Assembly (NCBI GenBank): GCA_910587755.1 | Contig: CAJUNZ010000065.1 | Coordinates: 1-16,332, forward strand | DNA: 16,332 nucleotides | Reading direction: 5' to 3' | Source: an uncultured Acetatifactor sp. | GTDB taxonomy: Bacteria > Bacillota > Clostridia > Lachnospirales > Lachnospiraceae | Part shown: in pieces, positions 1 to 7,169 of the stretch | Layout: each line of letters starts with the position of its first letter | Numbering within the stretch: the stretch's first letter is position 1 | Notes under the pieces: generated by a model | Databases searched by the model: none | The model's input: the letters and a program-made list of their open reading frames with translations, nothing else | What the model was told of the DNA's origin: nothing | Translations under genes and position numbers: made by a program

Positions 1-601
1 GCTCAATCCCCGCCCCGGTGCCCATGGCCACCACCGAGAAGAACACCGCCACCATAAGGGTGACACTTCCCGCCAGTCCGTCCAGTCCGTCGGTAAAATT
101 GGTTCCGTTGGCGGTGCCCAGGACAATAAAGATAAGCACCGGGAGATTCCATGGGCCAAAGTCCAGGTACCGGTCAGAAAATCCGGGAAGCTTCATGGCC
201 AGGCTCACATCTGTGTAGTTCACCAGATACCAGGCGAAGATGCATGTCACCGTGAGCTGCCCGAGCAGCTTCTGCCAGGCGGTGAGTCCCATGGAGCGCC
301 TGCATACCACTTTAATATAATCGTCCATCAGCCCCACCATGCCGAATCCCACCGTGAGAAAGAGCACCGGTGCAATCCTGGGATAGTCCCGGATAAACAG
401 CACCGACGTCACCGTCACGCTGAACAGAATTAAAATCCCGCCCATGGTGGGGGTGCCGGATTTCTTCAGGTGGGCCGCCGGCCCGTCATCCCTGACGGTC
501 TGACCGCATTTCAGCCACCGCAGAAAGGGGATCAGCACCGGCCCGGCCAGGGCGCTGACAAAGAAAGAAACCATTACAGCAATCACATTACTCTTGTTCA
601 T
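1..601 (-). CDS. mraY: Phospho-N-acetylmuramoyl-pentapeptide-transferase MraY, C-terminal part missing
   Basis: Transfers phospho-MurNAc-pentapeptide from UDP to undecaprenyl phosphate, giving lipid I, at the inner face of the membrane. The first 200 residues are present; the family is about 320, so the rest lies beyond the left edge. Seen: RDDGPAAHLKKSGTPTMGG near residues 37-55, the catalytic pair in MDDYIK (Asp93-Asp94), NFTDGLDGLA at 168-177, and hydrophobic segments between them. These are diagnostic of MraY. The start is ATG at 599-601, preceded by AGGGGG about 8 bases upstream. It overlaps the last 14 bases of the upstream PBP gene, so translation is probably coupled. No murE lies between the PBP genes and mraY, unlike the Bacillus order. 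Confidence 0.97.
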   Translation of the reverse strand, partial: MNKSNVIAVMVSFFVSALAGPVLIPFLRWLKCGQTVRDDGPAAHLKKSGTPTMGGILILFSVTVTSVLFIRDYPRIAPVLFLTVGFGMVGLMDDYIKVVCRRSMGLTAWQKLLGQLTVTCIFAWYLVNYTDVSLAMKLPGFSDRYLDFGPWNLPVLIFIVLGTANGTNFTDGLDGLAGSVTLMVAVFFSVVAMGTGAGIE

Positions 602-2342
602 TCGGATCCCCCTCAATGCCCAAATAGGGAAGAATATTTTCATACAGCTGGCGCACAATGGGCGCTGCCACCTGGCCTCCGTAGTATACTCCCTGGGGAT
701 TGTTCACTATGGCAATGGCGATCACCTGGGGATCGTCCGCAGGGGCAAATCCCACAAAAGAAGCGATATAACGCCCGCTCCCCCTGGGAAGGGTCTGGCT
801 GGTGGCAGTCTTGCCGCCCACCCGGAACCCGGCCACATGACCATTGTGCCCGCTGCCCTCCTTCACCACCATCTCCAGAATCCCCCGCATGGTGGCGCTG
901 GTCTGTTCCGACACAATGCCCTCCTCCACCGGGTACTCAAACACCTCCGCTTCATTCCCCTGGGCGTCCAGAACCCGCACTCCAAAGTGGGGGGTGATCC
1001 TCCTGCCCCCGTTCACAATGGAGGAGGCGGTGGTCAGAAGCTGTATGGGCGTGATCTGAAAAGACTGGCCGAAAGCCACTGTGGCAAGCTCCACATTTCC
1101 CATGTTCTCCTTGGCGTGCATAATGGTGCCCGCCTCCCCGGGCAGGTCGATGCCGGTCTTCTTCTTCAGTCCGAATTTTTCAAAAAAGCTGTAATAACTG
1201 TCGATCCCCAGGCGCATCCCCACCGTGATCAGGGCCGGGTTGCAGGAATTCATCATAGTATGCGTGAAATCCTGGCTGCCGTGCCCCGCTATCTTGTGGC
1301 AGCGTATCTTCCTGTCGTCCACAATAATGTAGCCGGGACAGTGGAAAGAACTCTCCAATGTCACCACCCCCGCCTCCAGTCCTGCGGCGGCGGTGATCAT
1401 CTTAAAGGTGGACCCGGGCTCATAAGTGTCGTTGATGCAGCCGTTGCGCCAGATTCCGTTCAGAAGGTTCTGCTTTTCCTCCCCTGTCACACTCTCCGGC
1501 GTCCCTTCCGGCAGCTCATAGGGATTGTTCAGATCGAACTCCGGCACATTTACCATGGCCAGAATCTCTCCGTTCTGGGGATTCATCACAATGATGGACA
1601 CGCTGTCCGCCTCTTTGGTGGCCATGGCCTGCTCCGCCAGCTGGGTGGCATAGGCCTGTATGTTCATGTCCAGGCTGATGCACAGATCATAGCCGTCCAC
1701 AGGCTCAATGCGCCTCTCCCCTGCGGACTCCACCTCAATGCCCTTGGCATCCGTCACCGTGAGGATCTTCCCCGCTTCCCCCTCCAGATATGTATCATAG
1801 ACCACTTCCAGACCGATAATTCCCTGGTTGTCGCCCCCGGTGAAACCCAGTACCTTGCTGGCCAGAGCGTCATAGGGGTAATAGCGTTTATAGTCCTCAT
1901 CCACTTTCACCCCTGCCAGGTCATACTCCCGGATCCTGTCTCCCACCTCCTTCTCCACATTGCTCTTGACGCGCTCCATGGAGGAGTATTTCTCCACCCT
2001 CTTGCGCACATACTCTTCCGACAGCTCCAGTTCTCTGCTGAGAACGGCAATGACCTCCTCCGGATCTTCGATCTGGTTGTAGATCACCGACACTGTACAC
2101 ACCGTCTTGTTGTCCGCCAGCACCTTGCCGGTGCGGTCCAGAATCCGGCCCCTGGCTGCTTTAATGCTTCGCTCCCTCTCATGAAGATCTGTGGCCAGCC
2201 TGGAATAGTAATCCGCCTGCCAGACACACAGATACACCAGACGGCCGAACAGAAACACAAAAATGCCGGTGCAGGCCAGGAAGACCGTAAGGATCTTCTT
2301 CCTGTGAAAAATCTTGTTATAGCTTATCTCACCGTCTGTCAA
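588..2342 (-). CDS. Class B penicillin-binding protein, SpoVD-like transpeptidase
   Basis: 584-residue bitopic membrane protein that should cross-link peptidoglycan outside the membrane; by gene order it corresponds to spoVD of the Bacillus dcw cluster. Seen: short basic cytoplasmic end, membrane segment about 16-40, class B motif RGRILDRTGKVLADN near 64-78, dimerisation region, and transpeptidase domain from about 245. Active-site motifs are STFK (Ser311, Lys314), SCN (366-368) and KTAT (511-514). The third is odd: KTA replaces the usual KTG. No C-terminal PASTA domain is present, although B. subtilis SpoVD has one. The start is TTG at 2340-2342 with GAGG about 7-8 bases upstream; an in-frame stop lies four codons further up and no other start precedes the membrane segment. 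Whether it serves sporulation or vegetative growth cannot be told from sequence. Confidence 0.93.
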   Translation of the reverse strand: MTDGEISYNKIFHRKKILTVFLACTGIFVFLFGRLVYLCVWQADYYSRLATDLHERERSIKAARGRILDRTGKVLADNKTVCTVSVIYNQIEDPEEVIAVLSRELELSEEYVRKRVEKYSSMERVKSNVEKEVGDRIREYDLAGVKVDEDYKRYYPYDALASKVLGFTGGDNQGIIGLEVVYDTYLEGEAGKILTVTDAKGIEVESAGERRIEPVDGYDLCISLDMNIQAYATQLAEQAMATKEADSVSIIVMNPQNGEILAMVNVPEFDLNNPYELPEGTPESVTGEEKQNLLNGIWRNGCINDTYEPGSTFKMITAAAGLEAGVVTLESSFHCPGYIIVDDRKIRCHKIAGHGSQDFTHTMMNSCNPALITVGMRLGIDSYYSFFEKFGLKKKTGIDLPGEAGTIMHAKENMGNVELATVAFGQSFQITPIQLLTTASSIVNGGRRITPHFGVRVLDAQGNEAEVFEYPVEEGIVSEQTSATMRGILEMVVKEGSGHNGHVAGFRVGGKTATSQTLPRGSGRYIASFVGFAPADDPQVIAIAIVNNPQGVYYGGQVAAPIVRQLYENILPYLGIEGDPNEQE

Positions 2343-2413
2343 CTTCCAGCCTCATAGAAAAGGTGTTGATATACTCTATTCCCCTTCCCTTGCAGATATG
2401 ATAGCCACTTTCC

Positions 2414-4927
2414 CTAAGGATCCTGCGGCTGCGGATTCTGCAGACCGGGGTTCAGGGGAAGAGCCGGATTTGGCACCGTCTCGCCCTGGTCCGGATCCAC
2501 CGAAGGATCCGTGGTGGTTGAAGGAGCGCCAGGGTTGGGGGAAGTACCGGGCTGGGGCGTTGCGCCGGGGCCGGGGGAAGTACCGGGCTGGGGCGTTGCG
2601 CCGGGCTCAGGGGACGTGCCAGGCTCCCCCTCCCCGGGATCCTTGTATTGGGTGGTGATCTCCAGCTGCAGCGCTTCCAGCTCCGCCACCTCCGCCTCGG
2701 TTAAACTCTCTGTCATAAAGATATTCAAATACGGCAGCGCCTCCATAAGGATGTTGCGGACTATACCCGTGGCAAACCGTGCGTTGTCCTGTTTGGCCGT
2801 GTTGGGCCTGTCAACCACCACATAGATGGCGATCTGGGGATCGTCCGCCGGGGCAAATCCCATAAAGGACACCACATACTCTGTCTCAGACCTCCTGTGG
2901 GTGTTGGGATCAATGGTCTCCGCCGTGCCTGTCTTTCCGCCGATCCTGTACCCCGGGGGCCTGGCTGTCTTGCCCGTACCGTACTCCACCACCGCCCTGC
3001 AGTACTGACGCATCAGGGCCGAAGTGGACTCCGACACAGTCTGCTTCAGAATCCTGGGATCAATATTTTCCACCGTGGCGCCGCCGGCGTTGGTGATTCT
3101 GTTCACCATATGGGGTTCATAGTAATATCCCCCGTTGATAAGAGAACAGAACGCTGTAATCATTTCAATCATGGTAACATTGAAATTCTGTCCAAAACTG
3201 TTGGTGGCCAGGTCCGTGGGCCCCATGCGGTCCGCCTGGTAAATCAGGCTTGCCGTCCTGGCCTCTCCGGCCAGATCAATATTGGTCTTAAGGCCGAAAT
3301 TAAACACATGCTGGGATTTGATAAAACTGTCGTTTCCCAACAGCTGCGCAATCCGCATCATAACCACGTTGCAGGATTTGGCCACCGCCTGCTCCAGGGT
3401 AAGCGCTCCCCTGGTGCTGTCATGGCATTTGATATCATAGCCTCCAATCTCCAGCTTTCCTGTGCATTCCAGGGTGGTAGTCTCATTGATCACTCCCTCC
3501 TCAAGACCCGCCGCAACCGTAAAGGGCTTTGCGGTGGAACCGGGCTCATAGGTTCCTGTGATGCAGAAATTCTTCCACAGATAGTCCAGGTTCAGATACA
3601 GCTGGGATTCCTCCATGGCCGCCAGCACCGCCTCATCTATGATGGTGTCGGTCTTGTGAAGCTCCTGATAGCCGTTGGCGTTTGTGACATACTCCACCAT
3701 CTTGCTGCCCAGAAGGCTGCTGGGATCCCGGACATTGTTCAGATCATAGGTGGGACTGCTGGCCATGGCCAGAATCTCCCCTGAGTCCACCCACATCATA
3801 ATGCAGCCCACATTCTCGGCGCCGTTCCCCGTGACATAGGCGTCCTTGTTATCATCCATGAACTTTTTCAGGTACTTCTCCACGATCATCTGCACATTGG
3901 CGTCAATGGTGGTATGGATATTGTACCCGTCCACCGCCGACTTCACCGTGCGCTCCAGGGCCAGGTCATCGTTCAGATAGCCGTACTCCCTGCCGTTGAT
4001 ACCGTTGAGAGCAGCGTTATAGTACTCTTCCAGCCCGTATTTCCCCTCATTGTCCGTGTTCACAAAGCCCAGCGCATCCGCAGCCAGAGAGTTGTAGGGA
4101 TAGACTCTCTTGTACTCCTCCTCAAACCAGACCCCCCGGATGTTGGTATTCTCCGCCTGGGCGGCCTGGAATCCGCTGATCTGGTCATAGCTGAGCTTCT
4201 TTAAAGGGACATAGTAGACGGAAGTCTCGTTCTGGGTCACAAACTCCCTGATTTTCGCCATATCCAGTTCAAAATTTGCCCCCAGAGCCTGAAGGGTGGG
4301 CTCCAGATACACCTGCTTTCCCTTTACCTTGCTGGTCATAACCTTTGCGTCGATAACCAGGTTGTACACCTTTTCACTGGTGGCAAGCCTTGTGCCCTTC
4401 ACATCCAGAATATCCCCCCGGCGGAAGGGAATCACCAGGGAACTGTAATTCTGCTGTGCATACACCTGCTTCTGATACTGGGCCCCCTTCTCCCGGGACA
4501 GCCAGGCCAGCCTGCCGCTGAGTCCCACAAACATCAAAAACACCGCCGCAAACAGAACCACCAGCTTCTTCTGCATGGCTATGGGAAATCCGCCTCTCCC
4601 CTGGATCCTTCTGGCTTTCTGCGCCCTGGGCCCCCTTCCGGTTCTGGACATTTTTCTGGAGGTTCTGCCGGACTTGGAGGTCCTCCTGGAGATTCCAGAA
4701 GTCCTGCCGGACTTGGAGGTCCTTTTGGAGGTTCCAGAAGTCCTGCCGGATTGGGATCTCCTGGAGGTTCCAGAAGTCCTGCCGGATTTAGAGGTCCTTC
4801 CGGAGGTTCCGGAAGCCCTGCCGGATTGGGAGGACCTTCTGGAGGATCTGCGCTCTCCCGAGGCCCTTCGGGAACCGGCTCCCCCATACTCTCCCGACGA
4901 CCTCCGTCTGTTTCCTTTTTCTGCCAT
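2414..4927 (-). CDS. Class B penicillin-binding protein, FtsI/PbpB-like, with long basic cytoplasmic tail
   Basis: 837-residue septal transpeptidase candidate, placed directly after ftsL like pbpB of Bacillus. Order: Ser/Arg-rich cytoplasmic tail (about 8-117) with a 12-13-residue RTSGTS-RRTSKSG repeat; membrane segment 121-140; class B motif RRGDILDVKGTRLA (169-182); dimerisation region; transpeptidase with STAK (Ser464, Lys467), SCN (518-520) and KTGT (665-668), all canonical; Pro/Gly/Thr-rich extracellular tail (about 764-837) with PGTSP and PGATPQ repeats. No PASTA domain. The tail before the membrane segment is roughly 120 residues, far longer than usual for this family. Start chosen at ATG 4925-4927 because GGAGG lies 8 bases upstream; an in-frame ATG five codons earlier (4942) would itself contain that GGAGG. 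The gap to ftsL is 19 bases from the chosen start. Confidence 0.93.
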   Translation of the reverse strand: MAEKGNRRRSSGEYGGAGSRRASGERRSSRRSSQSGRASGTSGRTSKSGRTSGTSRRSQSGRTSGTSKRTSKSGRTSGISRRTSKSGRTSRKMSRTGRGPRAQKARRIQGRGGFPIAMQKKLVVLFAAVFLMFVGLSGRLAWLSREKGAQYQKQVYAQQNYSSLVIPFRRGDILDVKGTRLATSEKVYNLVIDAKVMTSKVKGKQVYLEPTLQALGANFELDMAKIREFVTQNETSVYYVPLKKLSYDQISGFQAAQAENTNIRGVWFEEEYKRVYPYNSLAADALGFVNTDNEGKYGLEEYYNAALNGINGREYGYLNDDLALERTVKSAVDGYNIHTTIDANVQMIVEKYLKKFMDDNKDAYVTGNGAENVGCIMMWVDSGEILAMASSPTYDLNNVRDPSSLLGSKMVEYVTNANGYQELHKTDTIIDEAVLAAMEESQLYLNLDYLWKNFCITGTYEPGSTAKPFTVAAGLEEGVINETTTLECTGKLEIGGYDIKCHDSTRGALTLEQAVAKSCNVVMMRIAQLLGNDSFIKSQHVFNFGLKTNIDLAGEARTASLIYQADRMGPTDLATNSFGQNFNVTMIEMITAFCSLINGGYYYEPHMVNRITNAGGATVENIDPRILKQTVSESTSALMRQYCRAVVEYGTGKTARPPGYRIGGKTGTAETIDPNTHRRSETEYVVSFMGFAPADDPQIAIYVVVDRPNTAKQDNARFATGIVRNILMEALPYLNIFMTESLTEAEVAELEALQLEITTQYKDPGEGEPGTSPEPGATPQPGTSPGPGATPQPGTSPNPGAPSTTTDPSVDPDQGETVPNPALPLNPGLQNPQPQDP
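2537..2608 (-). repeat. 36-base direct repeat in the C-terminal Pro-rich tail of the FtsI-like PBP
   Basis: Two nearly identical 36-base units begin at 2537 and 2573 on the plus strand (GGGGGAAGTACCGGGCTGGG then GCGTTGCGCCGGG). They encode the 12-residue pattern PGTSP.PGATPQ. A third, more diverged unit follows towards 2635. The unit length keeps the frame. Confidence 0.85.
4664..4850 (-). repeat. Coding minisatellite, 36/39-base units, in the FtsI-like PBP tail
   Basis: About five head-to-tail units of 39 or 36 bases, each containing CCTGCCGGA and GGAGGTTCC-like stretches on the plus strand. On the coding strand they give 12-13-residue units of the form RTSG(T/I)S(R/K)RTSKSG. All length changes are multiples of three, so the frame is kept. 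Such repeats can change copy number by slippage or recombination. Confidence 0.85.
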
Positions 4928-4935
4928 CAAGCCAA

Positions 4936-4940
4936 CCTCC
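4936..4940 (-). promoter_or_regulatory. Ribosome binding site deciding the FtsI-like PBP start
   Basis: GGAGG on the minus strand, eight bases before ATG 4925-4927. The earlier in-frame ATG at 4940-4942 overlaps this GGAGG, so it is unlikely to be the start. Confidence 0.8.
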
Positions 4941-4946
4941 ATTCCG

Positions 4947-5462
4947 TCAGCGGCCTTCCTCTGTCACCTGCCGCATATAGTCGCTGCTGGTGCTGTCGTA
5001 CAAAATGATCTGCCCTTCCTCGGCATAGACCATTCCAAGTTCTCCCATTGCAATGCGCTTTATCTCCTCCAGATCAATACTGCTCAAAATTCTGTTATAC
5101 TCTTCGTCGTTGGCCATCCTCAGATTGTTCACCTCAATCTCCTTTGAGGCAATGCTTCTGGTCAGATTGGTCAGCTCGGTCTGAAGCTGAATATAATTCA
5201 CAAGCACAAAAGCGGCGGCACACAGAGCCACTGCCAGAAATGCCACATAGCCTGCCGTCATATAGCGGGCTCTGGCACGGTTTTTGCGCACAGAGGCCCC
5301 CTGGGGGGACTGGTGCTTTACAGGCTCTCTGCCGGGTTTTGCCGGTTCGTCCTGCCTGCGGGGCTGAAGTCTCCGCGCAGCGCTTCCATAGACATAGTCC
5401 TCCCTGATGTTCCCGACTTTATCATATGCAGCCTGTCTGTTATTCCTTCTGTTCTGGCTCAT
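4947..5462 (-). CDS. ftsL: FtsL-like septum protein (FtsL/DivIC family)
   Basis: 171-residue bitopic division protein expected to pair with a DivIC/FtsB partner and help recruit the septal PBP. Seen: a basic cytoplasmic tail of about 67 residues (several RR pairs; pattern RKNRARARY just before the membrane), one membrane segment about 69-90, then a heptad-like coiled-coil stretch about 92-122 (LQTELTNLTRSIASKEIEVNNLR), and a short extracellular end with IDLEEIKRIAMGELGM, typical of this family. Assignment rests on topology plus position between rsmH and the FtsI-like PBP gene, since FtsL sequences are poorly conserved. The cytoplasmic tail is longer than usual. The start ATG at 5460-5462 follows a GGTTGGAAT-type weak ribosome site and a run of AGGGAAC repeats after the rsmH stop. 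Confidence 0.88.
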   Translation of the reverse strand: MSQNRRNNRQAAYDKVGNIREDYVYGSAARRLQPRRQDEPAKPGREPVKHQSPQGASVRKNRARARYMTAGYVAFLAVALCAAAFVLVNYIQLQTELTNLTRSIASKEIEVNNLRMANDEEYNRILSSIDLEEIKRIAMGELGMVYAEEGQIILYDSTSSDYMRQVTEEGR

Positions 5463-5497
5463 ATTCTATTCCAACCTGCTTTCCTGTTCCCTGTTCC

Positions 5498-6448
5498 CTA
5501 TTCTCTCTGAAAAACTCTGAGCTTAGCTCCCCTGGAGCGGCTGTTCTCCTCCGTCTCCTTCTCCCCGGGGACGACCGGCTTCCTGGTCACTGCTTTTCCC
5601 CTGGACACCTTTCCGCACACGCACACCGGAAAATCCGGCGGACAGGTGCATGGTGCTTCGTTTCTCCTGAAAATGTTCTTTACAATGCGGTCCTCCAGGG
5701 AGTGGAAGGTAATGACACACAGCCTTCCACCCGGCCTGAGCATGTCCACCAGTTCATCCAGACACCCCTCCAGAACCTCCAGCTCCCTGTTGCACTCAAT
5801 GCGCAGGGCCTGGAAGGTCTGCCTGGAGGGATGCCCGTCCCGGCGCATTTTGGCAGGGACTGCGGCCCTGATAACTTCGTTCAGGGCAAAGGTGGTCTCA
5901 ATAGGCCCCTCCGCCCTGGCCCTGACAATATTCCTGGCGATACTTTTGGCGCACTTGTCCTCCCCGTAATCCCGAATCAGACGGTACAGCTCACTCTCCG
6001 GATACTGGTTCACAATCTCCCAGGCCGTCAGAGTCTGCCTTCTGTCCATGCGCATGTCCAGGGGAGCGTCAAACCGGTAGGAAAACCCTCTCTCCCCGTT
6101 GTCAAACTGATAGGAAGAGACTCCCAGATCCAGAAGGATGCCGTCCACTTTCTCCACACCCTCCTTCTCCAGAGCCCCCCTCATATTGCAGTAATTCTCC
6201 CGGATCACGGTCACAAGATCCCCAAATGGGGCCAGCCGGGCTCCCGCCGCCGCAACCGCATCCCCGTCCTGGTCAATTCCATAGAAATGCCCGGTAGTAA
6301 GCCTCCGGCACACCTCACAGGCATGTCCTCCGCCCCCCAGGGTGCCGTCCACATATATTCCATCCGGCTTCACCTGCAGCGCCTCCACCGTCTCCTCCAG
6401 AAGCACGGAGCGGTGCCTGAAATCAAGGGTCCGGTCCTGTCCCGCCAT
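5498..6448 (-). CDS. rsmH: 16S rRNA (cytosine-1402-N4)-methyltransferase RsmH
   Basis: SAM-dependent methyltransferase that N4-methylates C1402 in the decoding centre of 16S rRNA; formerly MraW, a fixed member of the dcw cluster. The product is 316 residues, the usual length. Seen: HRSVLLEET (11-20), SAM-binding VDGTLGGGGH (33-42), GIDQD (57-61), DLGVSSYQFD (107-116), GFSY and DMRMD (131-135), and a C-terminal CTCPPDFPVCVC cluster common in Firmicutes members. The frame is open further upstream to about 6547, but the start ATG at 6446-6448 is fixed by AGGAGGG six bases upstream and by the family N-terminus (HRSVLL close to the start). The gap after mraZ is 127 bases and holds a repeat structure. 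Confidence 0.97.
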   Translation of the reverse strand: MAGQDRTLDFRHRSVLLEETVEALQVKPDGIYVDGTLGGGGHACEVCRRLTTGHFYGIDQDGDAVAAAGARLAPFGDLVTVIRENYCNMRGALEKEGVEKVDGILLDLGVSSYQFDNGERGFSYRFDAPLDMRMDRRQTLTAWEIVNQYPESELYRLIRDYGEDKCAKSIARNIVRARAEGPIETTFALNEVIRAAVPAKMRRDGHPSRQTFQALRIECNRELEVLEGCLDELVDMLRPGGRLCVITFHSLEDRIVKNIFRRNEAPCTCPPDFPVCVCGKVSRGKAVTRKPVVPGEKETEENSRSRGAKLRVFQRE

Positions 6449-6454
6449 TTTTGT

Positions 6455-6461
6455 CCCTCCT
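6455..6461 (-). promoter_or_regulatory. Ribosome binding site deciding the rsmH start
   Basis: AGGAGGG on the minus strand, six bases before ATG 6446-6448. It settles the start against the longer open frame that reaches 6547. Confidence 0.9.
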
Positions 6462-6462
6462 G

Positions 6463-6583
6463 CGCCGGTTCCTAAGGAAATGTCTACAAATAACTGCTGC
6501 TGGTTTATAGCAATTCTTATTGCATCTCCAGACTTTTCTTTAAACAAGCTGCAGCAGTTATTTTCCGCCAGTTCCTTAAATGT
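6463..6583. repeat. Inverted-repeat element bracketed by direct repeats in the mraZ-rsmH gap
   Basis: A perfect 13-base inverted repeat, AAATAACTGCTGC (6488-6500) and GCAGCAGTTATTT (6551-6563), encloses 50 bases that hold a second small hairpin (GCAAT-TCTT-ATTGC, 6510-6523). Outside it lie two imperfect direct copies, 6463-6483 and 6566-6583, both built on CGCC(G/A)GTTCCT...AAATGT, differing by two substitutions and a three-base gap. The right copy covers the mraZ stop codon; the left sits just upstream of the rsmH ribosome site. It could be a small MITE-like insertion or a transcript hairpin. No transposase is present. Confidence 0.7.
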
Positions 6584-7007
6584 TCAGTCCCAGCTTCATC
6601 ATGCTCTGGGAGATCTGATCAATATCCATCTGGCTGTTGATCTCATTCCACTTCTCCAGACTCCAGATCTCAATTCTCCCACCGTTGCCTGCCAGCACCA
6701 CATCCTTTTCCAGTCCGGCAAAATCCCTCAAATCCTGGGGCATAAGAATACGCCCCTGCTTGTCCACAAACACATACTGAGCCCCTGACAGGAAAAACCT
6801 TGTCAGCTGCCTTGCCTCCTTGTTCACCAGCGGCAGAGACGCAAGCTTCGTCTCAAATACTTTCCAGTCTTCTACGGCGTACACAAATAGACAGCCGTCC
6901 ATTCCCTTCGATACCACAAATTCATCTCCCAGAACTTCCCGGTATTTCGACGGAATGCTCAGCCGGCCCTTGGGGTCTATGGTATGATTGTATCTGCCCA
7001 TGAACAC
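6576..7007 (-). CDS. mraZ: Transcriptional regulator MraZ
   Basis: First gene of the dcw cluster; a ring-forming DNA-binding protein with two AbrB-like halves that controls its own operon in other bacteria. The product is 143 residues, the standard size. Seen: the two half-motifs DPKGRLSIP (11-19) and DKQGRILMP (82-90), in the characteristic DxxGR pattern. Start chosen at GTG 7005-7007, giving M-F-M-G-R-Y, which matches the usual MFMGEY beginning; ATG at 6999-7001 is two codons inside, and GTG codons at 7014-7019 could extend it. The ribosome site is weak (GGTGGTG about 6-7 bases before the chosen GTG). Promoter and probable MraZ-binding repeats lie just upstream. Confidence 0.96.
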   Translation of the reverse strand: MFMGRYNHTIDPKGRLSIPSKYREVLGDEFVVSKGMDGCLFVYAVEDWKVFETKLASLPLVNKEARQLTRFFLSGAQYVFVDKQGRILMPQDLRDFAGLEKDVVLAGNGGRIEIWSLEKWNEINSQMDIDQISQSMMKLGLNI

Positions 7008-7079
7008 TGTGATCACCACCAGTCAGGAAGAGGATCTGCCGCAAAACATCCCCCGGCGCCACCGCTATGGTATTCCGCT

Positions 7080-7116
7080 CCACTTTTTGGCCCCTGGCAC
7101 CACTTTCATCCCACTT
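7080..7116 (-). promoter_or_regulatory. Probable MraZ-binding repeats (mraZ operator)
   Basis: On the minus strand AAAGTGG occurs at 7080-7086 and 7100-7106 (20 bases apart), and AAGTGG at 7111-7116, 11 bases from the second. A degenerate CAGGGGC sits between the first two at about 7090-7096. MraZ is known to bind tandem G-rich repeats (TGGG type in E. coli, AAAGTG type in Mollicutes) upstream of its own gene. Here they lie at about +3 to +38, just after the -10 box, a position fitting repression. Confidence 0.75.
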
Positions 7117-7117
7117 C

Positions 7118-7153
7118 CTCATAAATTGTAATATATAATTTACGATTTGACAA
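7118..7153 (-). promoter_or_regulatory. Sigma-A promoter of the dcw cluster (P-mraZ)
   Basis: On the minus strand, -35 TTGTCA (7148-7153) and -10 TACAAT (7125-7130) are separated by exactly 17 bases of AT-rich sequence. Each hexamer differs from consensus at one position. Transcription should begin near 7118, giving a leader of about 110 bases before mraZ. It lies just after the lgt terminator, so it should drive mraZ to mraY independently. Confidence 0.85.
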
Positions 7154-7169
7154 GAAGAACATTTTGTCG

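Noticed and set aside
2318..2345. TTGACA...TATAAC promoter-like pair inside the start of the SpoVD-like PBP gene
   Set aside because: The spacer is only 15 bases, and it lies within coding sequence with no alternative start behind it.
594..2357. 587-codon plus-strand open frame
   Set aside because: Exact mirror of the SpoVD-like PBP gene; His/Leu/Pro-rich with no family motif. It reflects GC-rich codon use on the other strand.
5426..6475. 349-codon plus-strand open frame opposite rsmH
   Set aside because: No recognisable motif, and rsmH on the other strand is certain.
6449..6547. N-terminal extension of rsmH through the inverted-repeat element
   Set aside because: The frame is open, but it begins at a TTG without a ribosome site, while AGGAGGG sits six bases before the internal ATG that gives the family N-terminus.
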